Assembly: GCA_002292285.1 (NCBI GenBank)
Contig: DBBP01000024.1
Coordinates: forward strand, 124,001-188,000
Length of the DNA stretch: 64,000 nt
Direction of reading: 5' to 3'
Source: Proteobacteria bacterium UBA981
GTDB lineage: Bacteria > Pseudomonadota > Gammaproteobacteria > Ga0077536
The notes beneath the pieces were generated by a model, which did no database searches, was not told the origin of the DNA, and worked only from the letters and a program-made list of their open reading frames with translations. Below, one piece after another: positions 35,225 to 44,687 of the stretch. A program made the position numbers and the translations under genes. Numbering within the stretch: the first letter of the stretch is position 1; the number at the start of each line of letters is the position of its first letter.

Positions 35225-36640
35225 TCAGTTACGGCTTGCTGCGAGCTGGCGCAGATTGTCGCCGTGCTTGTCCCGATCGATGTTGTAGAACGCCAGCGCC
35301 GCAATGGCGATAAAGTAGAACACCCACAGCGCCGGAACATAGGCCATCGCCAGTTCGTTGAGACTTTCGGTCGGCACTTCGCCGGGCTTGGCGTCCGCCG
35401 GGAATTCCACCCAAGCGAGGATTTGTCCGGCGACAATGACGCCGAGGCCATTGACTGCCTTTTGCGCGAAACTACTGGCGGCAAAAAACGTGCCTTCAGA
35501 GCGTCGTCCGGTGGCGACTTCACTGTCTTCTACAACGTCAGCCAACATGGCGGCAACGAGAATGCTCGACATGATCATCATCGTGACGTCGATGGTGTAG
35601 AAAATCATCAGACCGTAGAAGACCTCTGGTGTTCCGTTCACCGGAAACAGGTCGAACAGGCGCAGGATGACCGGTAGTGGTGTGAGGACTACGGTCAGGG
35701 TGGTTACCAGGATTGCCGCACGTTTTTTCCCGAGTCGTTGCGCGGCCAGAGGAGCGAGGACCAACGCACCGAGTGCGGAGAGGAAATAGGGTATTTGCAA
35801 TACGCCGATTTGCGCCGTGGTGAGTTCCCAGAAATGGCGACCAAAATAAATCCCAAGGCTGGTGTTAACTCCGGCTGCCATCGCGGCAAACAGTGCGCCA
35901 ATAAACAGGACCAGGAACGAGCGGTTGGACAGTGTTTCAATTAACTCACTAAACGTCCGGCGCACGCTCAGGGAACGTTCTGGCGGTTTGCGCAGGTGTG
36001 GGATGTGGCGATGCGTGCCGAACGACGAAATATAAATCGATAGAAAAATAATGATGGATGCAGCCAGTCCATAGTTGCGCCAGCCTTCAACGTACTCCAG
36101 CCCGCCTTTGGCCTCGGGCAGGAACACCAGATAGACCAGGACGGCCATCACCAGCCCCCCCCACCAGCCGAAGAAAAACCGGAAACTCATAAACCGAGTG
36201 CGTTGATCGTAATCGTCAGTGAGCTCGGCGACTAATGAGGTGGATGGGATTTCGTAGAAGGTCAGCAGCGTGCGGATCAGGATGGCAAGCGTGACGAAGT
36301 AGGCGAATAACGGGCCTTGATCCCAGGCTGGCGGCGCCCACAGAAAATAGTAGGCGATCGACGCGGGCACGCCGGCGGCGTACATCAATGGATGCCGGCG
36401 TCCCCAGCGCGAGCGCAGATTATCGGAAAAATAACCGACTAGTGGATCCGAAATCGCATCAACGATCAGGGCGATGAATATGCCGAACGAGACCCATTGC
36501 GGCGGCAAGCCGACGACCTGACTGTAGAAAAATAGCAGCAGATAATTGAAGCCGTTGCTTTTGGCGCCATACGCGACAGCGCCAAAACCGTAGTAAATCT
36601 TCGTGCTCAGGCTGGCGCGCGTGTCGGTAGCATTATTCAT
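35225..36640 (-). CDS. MFS transporter, GPH/glycoside-pentoside-hexuronide-like
   Basis: 471-aa permease with about twelve membrane segments. The GPH-type marks are KIYYGFGAVAYGAKSNGFNYLLLFFYSQVVGLPP in the first segment, the loop DPLVGYFSDNLRSRWGRRHPLM, and FYEIPSTSLVAELTDDYDQRTRFMSFRFFFGWWGG. These cation-coupled symporters usually carry sugars or other small organic solutes; the cargo here is unknown. The ATG at 36640 is chosen; a GTG five codons earlier has no better ribosome site. Divergent from the esterase at 36783. Confidence 0.87.
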   Translation of the reverse strand: MNNATDTRASLSTKIYYGFGAVAYGAKSNGFNYLLLFFYSQVVGLPPQWVSFGIFIALIVDAISDPLVGYFSDNLRSRWGRRHPLMYAAGVPASIAYYFLWAPPAWDQGPLFAYFVTLAILIRTLLTFYEIPSTSLVAELTDDYDQRTRFMSFRFFFGWWGGLVMAVLVYLVFLPEAKGGLEYVEGWRNYGLAASIIIFLSIYISSFGTHRHIPHLRKPPERSLSVRRTFSELIETLSNRSFLVLFIGALFAAMAAGVNTSLGIYFGRHFWELTTAQIGVLQIPYFLSALGALVLAPLAAQRLGKKRAAILVTTLTVVLTPLPVILRLFDLFPVNGTPEVFYGLMIFYTIDVTMMIMSSILVAAMLADVVEDSEVATGRRSEGTFFAASSFAQKAVNGLGVIVAGQILAWVEFPADAKPGEVPTESLNELAMAYVPALWVFYFIAIAALAFYNIDRDKHGDNLRQLAASRN

Positions 36641-36782
36641 GAGGGTAGGCAGCACATTACTAGCGTTGATTCAGCGCGAATATGCTAGCCGATTGTGGAC
36701 CGGTACGCCCGCTCCACGGGCCCTCACGCGGTGTACACTGGCGACCCGGCGCGGTGCCGGAACGGACACCAGGAGAAAGCCC

Positions 36783-37676
36783 ATGGCGAATGCCCAGATA
36801 GAAGCAATACGCACGATGTTGAAAGAGAACCCAGTAGTGACCGAAGGCGCGTCGCTTGACGACATGCGCAAAGGTCTCGACGCGATGGGTAATATGGTGC
36901 CGCGCCACGCCGACGTGACCTGCGAAGTGGTCGACGCGGGCGGTGTTGATGCCGAATGGCTGACGGCCAACGGCGGTGATCCGGCGCGTGTTTTACTCTA
37001 CGTACACGGCGGCGGTTACCTGCTTGGCTCGGTCCAGTCCCATCGTGTTTTACTCGAACGTCTCGCAGTCGCCATCTCCGGGCGCGTGCTGGCACTGAAT
37101 TACCGTATGGCTCCGGAGCATCCCTTTCCTGCTGCAGTCGATGACAGCGTGGCAGCTTATCGCTGGTTACTGAAACAGGGTGTGCGCCCGGAAAGCATTG
37201 CCGTTGCAGGTGACTCTGCCGGCGGCGGTCTGGCCATCGCGACATTGGTGGCCTTACGCGATGCGGGTGAACCACTGCCAGCCTGCGCCGCGCCGATCTC
37301 GCCGTGGGCTGATATGGAGGCCACCGGTGCCTCGATGGAAACTCGTGCAGCAGTTGACCCGATGGTACAGAAAGGGGTGCTGCTGGAGATGGCCAAAAGC
37401 TACCTCGCCGGTGCCGACGCTCAGCACCCGCTGGCCTCGCCTCTGTATGCCGAACTGAGTGGTCTGCCGCCGTTGCTGATTCAAGTCGGCGATTGCGAGA
37501 CTTTGCTCGACGACACCAAGCGCCTCGAAACGCGGCTCAAGGAAGCGGGCGTCGATGCGACAGTTGAAGTGTGGGACGACATGATTCACGTTTGGCATCT
37601 GTTTGCGCCGATGCTCGATCAAGGCCAGCAAGCGATCGACAAGATCGGCCAGTTCGTGAAGAAACACACTGCCTAG
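36783..37676 (+). CDS. Alpha/beta hydrolase, hormone-sensitive-lipase-type esterase
   Basis: 297-aa family IV esterase. Oxyanion motif HGGG at residues 75-78, nucleophile Ser145 in GDSAGG, the family MAPEHPFPAAVDD block, acidic residue in QVGDCETLLDD, and the catalytic His in DMIHVWHLF. N-terminal cap helices precede residue 50. AGGAG lies seven bases before the ATG. Likely hydrolyses short acyl esters or lactones; an esterase could act after the Baeyer-Villiger monooxygenase at 28049, although the two genes are 7 kb apart. Confidence 0.92.
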   Translation: MANAQIEAIRTMLKENPVVTEGASLDDMRKGLDAMGNMVPRHADVTCEVVDAGGVDAEWLTANGGDPARVLLYVHGGGYLLGSVQSHRVLLERLAVAISGRVLALNYRMAPEHPFPAAVDDSVAAYRWLLKQGVRPESIAVAGDSAGGGLAIATLVALRDAGEPLPACAAPISPWADMEATGASMETRAAVDPMVQKGVLLEMAKSYLAGADAQHPLASPLYAELSGLPPLLIQVGDCETLLDDTKRLETRLKEAGVDATVEVWDDMIHVWHLFAPMLDQGQQAIDKIGQFVKKHTA

Positions 37677-38243
37677 ACTGATTGTTCGCGGAAACTTGGG
37701 CGTGCACAGAGGGAGTGCGCGAGTGTGCATTCCCGTCGGCAGCCGCGCGGTCGGTACCGATTCACCACATAGCGGGGAGCTTGATTTGTACCCGGCACAG
37801 AAGCTGCTGTCCGGCCGGTCGAGCACGGGTGACGACAATGTCGTTGATGTCCTCTCGAACTGTGCACGCAATAGACAGCAGCTAGCGGTGGTTCGCCTTA
37901 CGCCACGCCCGACTACTCTGAGTGCGCCGACAAGACGGCCAGGAACATCGGCTTAGCGTGATTGGAAGGGCGGCGTATTGGCTGCCGCTGATTCTCCCCG
38001 CAGGCAATTCGAAGGGCCTGCTGAAAAGCACGAGTCAGGGGGGTGCAGGAGCAGACGTGTAAGGCCGACGGTAGCGGCGATGGAGAAATATGTTTACCGG
38101 TCGGCAGTGAACCGACTGAGTAGACTTGGTCATCTCAATCGTGCGCCGGAAGGTTAGGCCAGGCTGGAGAAGTACGTCCCGTGCAACATGGCGCGGACGT
38201 GGTGGACGTCCTGCCATGTACACGGGCCGTGCTTTCGGGGTCA
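37677..38243. other. Intergenic region, no gene recognised
   Basis: About 570 bases between convergent genes. No frame with coding character, no RNA gene and no mobile element was recognised. Confidence 0.5.
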
Positions 38244-38262
38244 GCCCCGCAATATGCGGGGC
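38244..38262 (-). terminator. Hairpin downstream of RRM gene
   Basis: GCCCCGC-AATAT-GCGGGGC, a perfect 7-bp GC stem eleven bases after the RRM-protein stop codon. No T-tract follows on the minus strand, so termination strength is uncertain. Confidence 0.45.
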
Positions 38263-38272
38263 GGGCAGTTGC

Positions 38273-38569
38273 CTACCAGCGACCGCCACCACCGCCGCCG
38301 CCGCCACCGCGGGCCGGACGCTCGCCGCGAGGCTTAGCCTGGTTGACCTTAATGTTACGTCCGCCCATCGCAGTGTCGTTCAACGCTTTGATGGCAGAAT
38401 CTGCTGCTGCGTTCTCAACCATTTCGACGAACGCGAAACCCTTGGACTGACCGGTGAATTTGTCCGAAATCAGGTTAACGCTCTGCACTTCACCGAAAGC
38501 GGCAAAAGCAGTGCGCAGCTCATCTTCGGTTGCGCTGTACGGCAAATTGCCGACGTAGAGATTCATCAT
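38273..38569 (-). CDS. RRM-domain RNA-binding protein
   Basis: 98-aa protein with one RNA-recognition motif. RNP2 LYVGNL at the N terminus and RNP1 KGFAFVEM near residue 45 carry the aromatic RNA-stacking residues. The C terminus is a flexible Arg/Gly tail (RPARGGGGGGGGGRW). This is the bacterial/cyanobacterial Rbp-like architecture, often cold-induced. AGGA lies seven bases before the first of two ATGs. It sits directly downstream of rhlE on the same strand in the reverse order of transcription, a natural partnership in RNA remodelling. Confidence 0.93.
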   Translation of the reverse strand: MMNLYVGNLPYSATEDELRTAFAAFGEVQSVNLISDKFTGQSKGFAFVEMVENAAADSAIKALNDTAMGGRNIKVNQAKPRGERPARGGGGGGGGGRW

Positions 38570-38684
38570 TTTTACTTCCTCATATGTGTGCTGTACGACT
38601 AATTACACGATCGGGGCACCAGCACACAGGACCCTGAACGTGATTTGCCATTCCTGGCGAATTCACTGATTGGTTAAACGTTAA

Positions 38685-39980
38685 CTACGCTGCGCGAGAG
38701 CGGTTTGGTGAACGTCTCTTACGTTGGCCGCCGGTACCCTCGGCAACATTGCCGTTCGCGGCGTTGCGATTGCGCGGCTGTCCGGGCTGACCGTTATGGG
38801 AGCGTCCGGAATTGTTCGCCTTACGTTGCTGAGGTTTTGACGGTTCCGGGGTAGCACTACGAGCAAATTCCGGCAACGGTAACACCGGTAGTTCACGTTT
38901 CAGCAAACGCTGAATATCCTGCAACAACTTGCGTTCGTCGCGACTGACCAGCGATATAGCTGCGCCAGTTTCGCCCGCGCGGCCAGTACGACCGATACGG
39001 TGAACATAATCTTCCGGGACATTCGGGAGTTCGTAGTTAACGACGTGCGGGAGTAACTCGATGTCCAGCCCGCGCGCGGCGATGTCGGTGGCGACGAGCA
39101 CCCGGACATGGCCGTTCTTAAATCCTGCCAGCGCTTTTGTTCTCGCGCTTTGACTTTTATTGCCGTGAATTGCGGCGGCCTGAATGTTGCTGCGGTTTAA
39201 TTGCTCAGCAAGCCGATTCGCACCATGCTTGGTACGCGAGAACACCAACACCTGATGCCACTGCCCGTCGTTTATCGCATGGATGAGCAAGTCACGCTTT
39301 GCCGATTTCTCAACGTGATAAACATGCTGTTGAACAGTATCAGCGGCGACGTTCTTGCGTGCGATTTCGATCAGTTTTGGATGATTCAGCAAGCCATCAG
39401 CAAGGCGTTTGATATCGTTTGAATAGGTGGCGGAAAACAACAGGTTCTGGCGTTGTTTGGGTAAGCGGGCGAGTACTTTTTTGATGTCATGGATGAAACC
39501 CATGTCCAGCATTCGATCGGCTTCGTCGAGCACGAGAATTTCTATGGAAGATAAATCCACAGTCCCCTGACCGAGGTGGTCAAGCAGTCGACCAGGCGTG
39601 GCGACGATAATATCGAGGCCTCTACGCATGGCATCTTTTTGTGGCTGAATGCCGACGCCACCAAAAACGATCGCAGTATGTAATTTCACATGCTGGCCGT
39701 AGGTGTTGAAGCTTTCGCCGACTTGGGCGGCTAGCTCTCGCGTTGGCGTGAGCACCAATGCGCGCGGCGTTTTGTGTCCGCTCGGTGCACGGAGTAATTG
39801 CAATATCGGTAAGGCGAAAGCTGCCGTTTTACCGGTTCCGGTCTGTGCGCCGGCAAGGACATCGCGCCCTTGAAGGATTTCCGGAATGGCTTGCGCTTGA
39901 ATGGGGGTGGGTTGGGTGTATCCCTGCACGCTAATCGCGCGCAGTAGTTCGGCCTCAAGGCCGAGATCTGCAAAAGGCAT
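38685..39980 (-). CDS. rhlE: DEAD-box ATP-dependent RNA helicase RhlE
   Basis: 431-aa RNA helicase. Q-motif with the family N terminus MPFADLGLEAELLRAISVQGYTQPTPIQAQAIP, Walker A AQTGTGKT, DEAD (VLDEADRMLDMGF), SAT (LFSATYS), and motifs V-VI (ATDIAARGLDIELLPHVVNYELPNVPEDYVHRIGRTGR). The C-terminal tail after about residue 375 is basic and low-complexity (Arg/Asn/Gly). Acts in ribosome assembly and mRNA turnover. GGAG lies five bases before the ATG at 39980. The RRM gene follows after 115 bases. Confidence 0.95.
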   Translation of the reverse strand: MPFADLGLEAELLRAISVQGYTQPTPIQAQAIPEILQGRDVLAGAQTGTGKTAAFALPILQLLRAPSGHKTPRALVLTPTRELAAQVGESFNTYGQHVKLHTAIVFGGVGIQPQKDAMRRGLDIIVATPGRLLDHLGQGTVDLSSIEILVLDEADRMLDMGFIHDIKKVLARLPKQRQNLLFSATYSNDIKRLADGLLNHPKLIEIARKNVAADTVQQHVYHVEKSAKRDLLIHAINDGQWHQVLVFSRTKHGANRLAEQLNRSNIQAAAIHGNKSQSARTKALAGFKNGHVRVLVATDIAARGLDIELLPHVVNYELPNVPEDYVHRIGRTGRAGETGAAISLVSRDERKLLQDIQRLLKRELPVLPLPEFARSATPEPSKPQQRKANNSGRSHNGQPGQPRNRNAANGNVAEGTGGQRKRRSPNRSRAA

Positions 39981-41064
39981 ATATGCTCCAGGCTCGGCCC
40001 TATCACGCTATCGCGATCCCGGTCGAGGCAGAGCTCAGGTTAGTTCGTTCGAGGAAAGTCTTTCGAGGAGGGAGACGGCCGCGACACACAGGCACCGACC
40101 GGTCAGGTGCCCTGGATGCGGCGGAGTATAGACGTGCAATTTCGGGAAAGATAGCGCCGCAGGACGCAAAAAATAAATCAGAGGCGGGAATTCTGCGCCA
40201 ACGGTTTCAGTGTCATCAACGGGTACTCGGCAGTATCGTTTGCTGTGGAAGAACTCAATTGCGTAGCGCCCGAGGTGCGTACTAAAGAGTATCCCCGTCA
40301 GTGCAGGCTTTGCGGGCGGTGAATGATGATCGACTCACTACAACCCATATGGGCAAGTACTTACGGGTATCGCGAGTACCGGATTTCAGTCGTTGCCGCG
40401 TGAGCAATATTAGTCCCTGAAAATATTTATATTTTTGCGCAGCTATTTTCAGTTATGGCGCTGGACGTCGCGAACCGAACGCCTCGATTAGCCACGGCCA
40501 TCGTCTCGAGGTGCGGTCATCAGCCGCCAATTATGGGAGCGCGTCGCGTGGTGGGGCATTACAGCCGCAGCATTTTCGGCGCACGACTGTCATCGCATCG
40601 CGTTCCCGGTGGGGCGGAATGCCGGCGCCGATGCAGGCGTAGCGAGCCGATATTCCAGGCTCGGGTCCGCGCAACGAACAGCCGCCGTGGAGGAGGCCAG
40701 GATCCGTCCGCGGCAGCCGATTCTCTTTCTGTTCGTCTGACTGGCGCTCGAAACAAGTTCGACAGAAGCTCAGGGCTCAGGGGCAACTGACTGAATCTCG
40801 GTTCTTGTCGTCGGTATCGCCGCAAGAGCGGGCTAAGGAATACGCCAGCTTTTGATGGGCTTAGCTCCTCATTGATACCGGGCAAGGCAGAAGCAAACGC
40901 TAAGCCTATGAGTCCAAACGACAGTTCTGAATTGCCAATTATTCCCTGGATCTTGCCTGTCCGCAGGGCTAGCTTGGAGTTGCCTGGAGGCGCGCAAAGC
41001 GTCAGGGAGTAGGCCCCAGCTCACGCGTTATCGAAGCAGAAGACTTAACCGCTGGAGGTAAATA
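39981..41064. other. 1.1-kb region without a recognisable gene
   Basis: Longest gene-free stretch of the window, between the divergent rhlE and bactofilin genes. Short frames on both strands have Arg-rich, out-of-frame character. An imperfect inverted element TACGGGTAtcgcgaGTACCGGA is near 40360. No tRNA or known RNA was recognised; a long 5' leader for rhlE is possible. Confidence 0.5.
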
Positions 41065-41595
41065 ATGATGTTTAAAAGAAGGGACCAAAGGGACGCAAGT
41101 CAGTTTGTCGGCGAAGCCCGTGTGATTGACCCGTCCGAAGATACTACCGAGTTACGTGAATCGACCATCGAGGCTGTTGCCGAAGCACAAATCGTTTCGA
41201 CATCGGCGGTGATTGGGCAGACGATCGTAGTTCGGGGCGAGATAACAGGCGATGAAGACCTGCTCGTTGAAGGACGCATTGAAGGTTCGGTGGCACTACC
41301 GAAAAGTCGATTGACGGTTGGCGTGAGTGGTGATGTTTCTGCCACCATAAATGCCAAGACATTGAGCATCGAAGGCAGCATTAACGGAGATGTCGCCGCG
41401 GTGGAAAATGTGGTGCTAACTAGTACCGGCAAGATGGCTGGCAATATCAAAGCGCCACGCATCACACTCGAAGACGGCTGCACATTCAACGGTACGATTG
41501 ATATGGAGACGGAACCGACAGCTGTGGTGACTGATTTGAAACAATCAACACCGTCACCGACGGTAAAGAAAGCGTCGGAGCAGCACGCGGTTTAG
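41065..41595 (+). CDS. Bactofilin (polymer-forming cytoskeletal protein)
   Basis: 176-aa bactofilin. The central right-handed beta-helix (about 48-145) is seen as short hydrophobic-Gly turns: TIVVRGEITGDEDLLVEGRIEGSVALPKSRLTVGVSGDVSATINAKTLSIEGSINGDVAAVENVVLTSTGKMAGNIKAPRITLEDG. Flanking tails are disordered. Such proteins self-assemble into nucleotide-free filaments at the inner membrane and guide cell shape or envelope synthesis. GGAGG lies six bases before the first ATG, and a perfect intrinsic terminator follows, so it is probably monocistronic. Confidence 0.93.
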   Translation: MMFKRRDQRDASQFVGEARVIDPSEDTTELRESTIEAVAEAQIVSTSAVIGQTIVVRGEITGDEDLLVEGRIEGSVALPKSRLTVGVSGDVSATINAKTLSIEGSINGDVAAVENVVLTSTGKMAGNIKAPRITLEDGCTFNGTIDMETEPTAVVTDLKQSTPSPTVKKASEQHAV

Positions 41596-41603
41596 TGAAA
41601 GCC

Positions 41604-41636
41604 CCGGATCAGAGCAATTCTGATCCGGTTTTTTTT
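41604..41636 (+). terminator. Intrinsic terminator of the bactofilin gene
   Basis: Perfect 10-bp stem CCGGATCAGA/TCTGATCCGG (41604-41613 and 41619-41628) with a 5-base loop, followed by eight T residues. Textbook rho-independent terminator eight bases after the stop codon. Confidence 0.95.
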
Positions 41637-41717
41637 GTCGAATTACCCAAATCCCTCGCAGACGATATGCTCACGGATTCTTTGCGTTAACAGTGAGCTT
41701 GCCGCGACAAGTCCGGC

Positions 41718-42083
41718 TCAGAATGGTACATCGTCATCGAACGGCGGCGGATTTTCCTCACTCAATGGCGGCGCACTTTCCGCGGCGCGACCCGCAGAAC
41801 CTTCGGGTTCTACTGTCCACACATCGAGACTATTGAAATACTTGACGTCCCCGGTTGGGCTGGTCCACTCGCGGCCGCGCAGACTGAAATCGACCTTGAC
41901 CGGATCACCTACCTTAAATGATTCCATGCCCTCGCAACGGTCGCCGGTTAATTGAAACTGCACGAACTGCGGGTAGCTCGGGTTGTCACTAGTCTCAATC
42001 ACGAACTCGCGCTTTTGGAATCGTTCGGTGATTTGTTTCGTTTCGAAGATGGCGTGAAGACGCCCTGATACTTGATATCCCAT
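41718..42083 (-). CDS. DUF3127 domain-containing protein
   Basis: 121 aa. The DUF3127 core is visible: VSGRLHAIFETKQITERFQKREFVIETSDNPSYPQFVQFQLTGDRCEGMESFKVGDPVKVDFSLRGREW, followed by YFNSLDVWTVEP. The fold is OB-like, resembling single-stranded DNA-binding proteins, and the acidic C-terminal tail ENPPPFDDDVPF closely imitates the SSB tip that recruits repair proteins. A role in DNA metabolism is an inference. No strong ribosome site before the ATG at 42083. Confidence 0.88.
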   Translation of the reverse strand: MGYQVSGRLHAIFETKQITERFQKREFVIETSDNPSYPQFVQFQLTGDRCEGMESFKVGDPVKVDFSLRGREWTSPTGDVKYFNSLDVWTVEPEGSAGRAAESAPPLSEENPPPFDDDVPF

Positions 42084-42367
42084 GGGTGCTAAGCATAGTG
42101 ATATTGGGCGCCGAAGCCAATGCCCTGATGGTCAAAAAAGCTAATACCGGTGACTCGGAGCGTGGCTCGGCCAGGTGTCGGGGCTGAGCGTCGTGCAGCG
42201 GTCGGAACGCCAACCGCATATGGACGAATTATTGAACGCCAGAGCAATAGTCATCGCTACGACAATCGAAATCAGTCAACCGCGGGGCGGGCGTGCAGAT
42301 CGCGCAGCGCAGTTTGGCTCAGGTCAATAATTACGTCGCGATTCCAACCGAACTAAGGAACGTCGGG

Positions 42368-43345
42368 TCATGTTGTACCTAGCGCCGCAAGCGCTTTACG
42401 TGTCGCTGGCAGACGCTCTTCGTTGACCGGGCTCACCGCGATGACTGGCTCATCCGCCCCGGCAGCGTGGAATGCTGCGAGTTGCGCGCGACAGTTTGCC
42501 GCCGTGCCGAACACACACACGTCGTCCACGAGTTCGTCTGGCACGATCGCCGCAGCATCACGACGTTTCCCCCCGGCAGCGAGGATGCTCTGGATCTGGT
42601 CCATCGCCGCTTTATAGCCGGCGCGGCGCCATTGACGGCGGTAGTTTGGTAGTTCGGCGAAAAAAGCGAGGTTGTAGCGTGCGGCCGAGCGTGCGGCATC
42701 GAGGTCGTCGCTGAGGAACGTAGGAATACTGATCACACACTGCAAACCGTTTGCGTCGCGGCCCGTCCGCGTAGCCGCTTCGCGGGATGCCTCAACTAAT
42801 TTTGGCAGATAGGACAGTGGCGATAGAAATGGCATAAGGCCGTCGCCGACTTCGCCCGCGATCGCGGCGCTTTCGACGGTGTTACCTGCGACCAGAACCG
42901 GCACCGGGTAGCGCGAGGCCGGTGGTGCGAGAAACCCCTTACCTGCACGACCAGCAAGTGCTTCGACGACAAACGCAGCGTAATCGCGCAGCTTCGCGCG
43001 CGCGTCGCCCATTTCAATACCAAGGCTCGCCAACATCGCGCGGTGACTCATACCGAGGCCGAGAATCAAGCGACCTTCACTCAATTCGGCAATGGTTCGT
43101 GCCGTCTGAGCGGCCAGATAGGGATGACGGAAATAAATATTGGCGATATTCGTCCCCACTTTGAGTGTGCTCGTACCGAGCGCTATCGCCTCGGCGCACG
43201 CCAGCGAGTCACCACGACCTTCGTTCACGTAGACGCTGCTGAAGCCCTGGCTTTCAGCAAGTTGAGCGATTTCAACCAGCTCTGCTGGCGGCGCATCTGT
43301 GACAGTCGATAAAACAACTCCAACTGGATGATTGGCATTTGACAT
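42368..43345 (-). CDS. LLM-class flavin/F420-dependent oxidoreductase (TIGR03620-like)
   Basis: 325-aa luciferase-like enzyme related to the one at 6528: SQGFSSVYVNEGRGDSLACAEAIALGTSTLKVGTNIANIYFRHP, then GRLILGLGMSHRAMLASLGIEMG. ATG at 43345 (MSNANHPVGVVL) lies four bases after the MFS stop codon and has GGAAA eight bases upstream. An ATG at 43360 would overlap the MFS gene. Third gene of an operon with an MFS importer and a FAD-linked oxidase, which suggests catabolism of an imported organic acid (inference). Confidence 0.88.
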   Translation of the reverse strand: MSNANHPVGVVLSTVTDAPPAELVEIAQLAESQGFSSVYVNEGRGDSLACAEAIALGTSTLKVGTNIANIYFRHPYLAAQTARTIAELSEGRLILGLGMSHRAMLASLGIEMGDARAKLRDYAAFVVEALAGRAGKGFLAPPASRYPVPVLVAGNTVESAAIAGEVGDGLMPFLSPLSYLPKLVEASREAATRTGRDANGLQCVISIPTFLSDDLDAARSAARYNLAFFAELPNYRRQWRRAGYKAAMDQIQSILAAGGKRRDAAAIVPDELVDDVCVFGTAANCRAQLAAFHAAGADEPVIAVSPVNEERLPATRKALAALGTT

Positions 43346-43349
43346 TCTT

Positions 43350-44657
43350 TCAGTTTCCATCTTTAACGGTTTCGTGACCCGATTGTGGTTTGATTAGTGC
43401 AACCAGAGCAATGCCGATCAGCAATACGGTCGCGAGCAAATACATGCCCGCCGCGGTGCTCCCGGTGAGGTGTTTGATCCAACCAATGGCGTAAGGGCCA
43501 ACGAAGCCGGATAGGTTACCAATCGAGTTTATCAACGCGATGCCCGCGGCAGCCGCGCCGCCAGTGACTAACCGGGTGGCGAGCCCCCAGGCCTGTGGTA
43601 TTGCCGAAAACATGCCGCTTGCTGCGAGCGTCAGCGCCGCGATAGCCCAGGCAGGATGCTGCGCGAGCAGCACGCTTGCGACGAGTCCCACTGCACCGCA
43701 CGCAGCCGGGACGATGACATACCAGCGTTGTTCGCGGCGTCGATCGGCGCTCCGCGCAACCAGTACCATCACCGCTGCAGCCGTGCCGTAGGGAACCGCG
43801 TTAATTAAGCCAATCTCGACATAAGAGGTGTAGCCGAGTTCCTGAATGATGGTCGGCATCCAGAAAGCGAGGCCGTACATGCCCATCGCCAACGTGAAGT
43901 AAATGGCGGACAGCAACCACACCGACGGTAATCGCAGGCCGTCGATGATACGACTGTGACCAATCGCCGCCGATTCGGCGGCGAGTTCGCGGCGGATGAA
44001 GTCACGTTCAGCCGCGCTCAGCCACTGCGCATCTTCAACATGATCATCAAGGTAGAACAGCGCCATGACGCCAACAGCTATTGACGGCAAGCCTTCAAGT
44101 AAAAAAAGCCATTGCCAGCCTGCCAAGCCGTTTGCGCCGTCGAGATAATGAAGAATGAGTCCGGACAGCGGCGCTCCGATGACCGTTGATGCGGCGATAG
44201 CAGTGAGAAACAGGGCGGTCATGCGGCCGCGTCGCGAGGCGGGGAACCATAGCGTGAGATAGAAAATCACGCCCGGGAAAAAGCCCGCTTCCGCTGCTCC
44301 AAGCAGAAATCTCAATACGTAGAACATCTCGGCGGAGGTGACGAACATCATGGCGGCAGAGATGACGCCCCACAGGATCATGATGCGTGCGATACAGCGG
44401 CTGGCGCCGTAACGGAGCAGGATCAGATTGCTGGGTATTTCAAAAACAAAATAGCCGAGGAAAAAGATACCAGCACCGAAGCCGTAGACCACATCACTCA
44501 GCCCGAGTGCGTCCTGCATCTGCAGTTTCGCGAAGCTCACGTTGACGCGGTCGAGATAGGCGCAGACGTAGCACAGGAACAGAAACGGAATCAGTCGCCA
44601 GGCGACCCGCCGGTAAATTGCATCAGCATTAGGCGCGATTGGCGCGCTGGCAGACAT
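43350..44657 (-). CDS. MFS transporter, anion:cation symporter (ACS) family
   Basis: 435 aa, twelve predicted membrane segments. ACS/phthalate-permease marks: RLIPFLFLCYVCAYLDRVNVSFAKLQMQDALGLSD in helix 1 and loop, YFVFEIPSNLILLRYGASRCIARIMILWGVISAAMMFV, and GFFPGVIFYLTLWFPASRRGRMTALF. Members import organic anions such as hydroxy-, tartrate- or aromatic acids. Middle gene of a three-gene minus-strand operon, 30 bases after the FAD-linked oxidase. Confidence 0.92.
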   Translation of the reverse strand: MSASAPIAPNADAIYRRVAWRLIPFLFLCYVCAYLDRVNVSFAKLQMQDALGLSDVVYGFGAGIFFLGYFVFEIPSNLILLRYGASRCIARIMILWGVISAAMMFVTSAEMFYVLRFLLGAAEAGFFPGVIFYLTLWFPASRRGRMTALFLTAIAASTVIGAPLSGLILHYLDGANGLAGWQWLFLLEGLPSIAVGVMALFYLDDHVEDAQWLSAAERDFIRRELAAESAAIGHSRIIDGLRLPSVWLLSAIYFTLAMGMYGLAFWMPTIIQELGYTSYVEIGLINAVPYGTAAAVMVLVARSADRRREQRWYVIVPAACGAVGLVASVLLAQHPAWAIAALTLAASGMFSAIPQAWGLATRLVTGGAAAAGIALINSIGNLSGFVGPYAIGWIKHLTGSTAAGMYLLATVLLIGIALVALIKPQSGHETVKDGN

Positions 44658-44687
44658 AAGAGCTACTTTCCGGCGCCGTTGAACTAG

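Noticed and set aside
40559..40885. 108-codon minus-strand frame in the rhlE-bactofilin gap
   Set aside because: Arg/Ser/Pro-rich out-of-frame character, no ribosome site and no recognisable motif.
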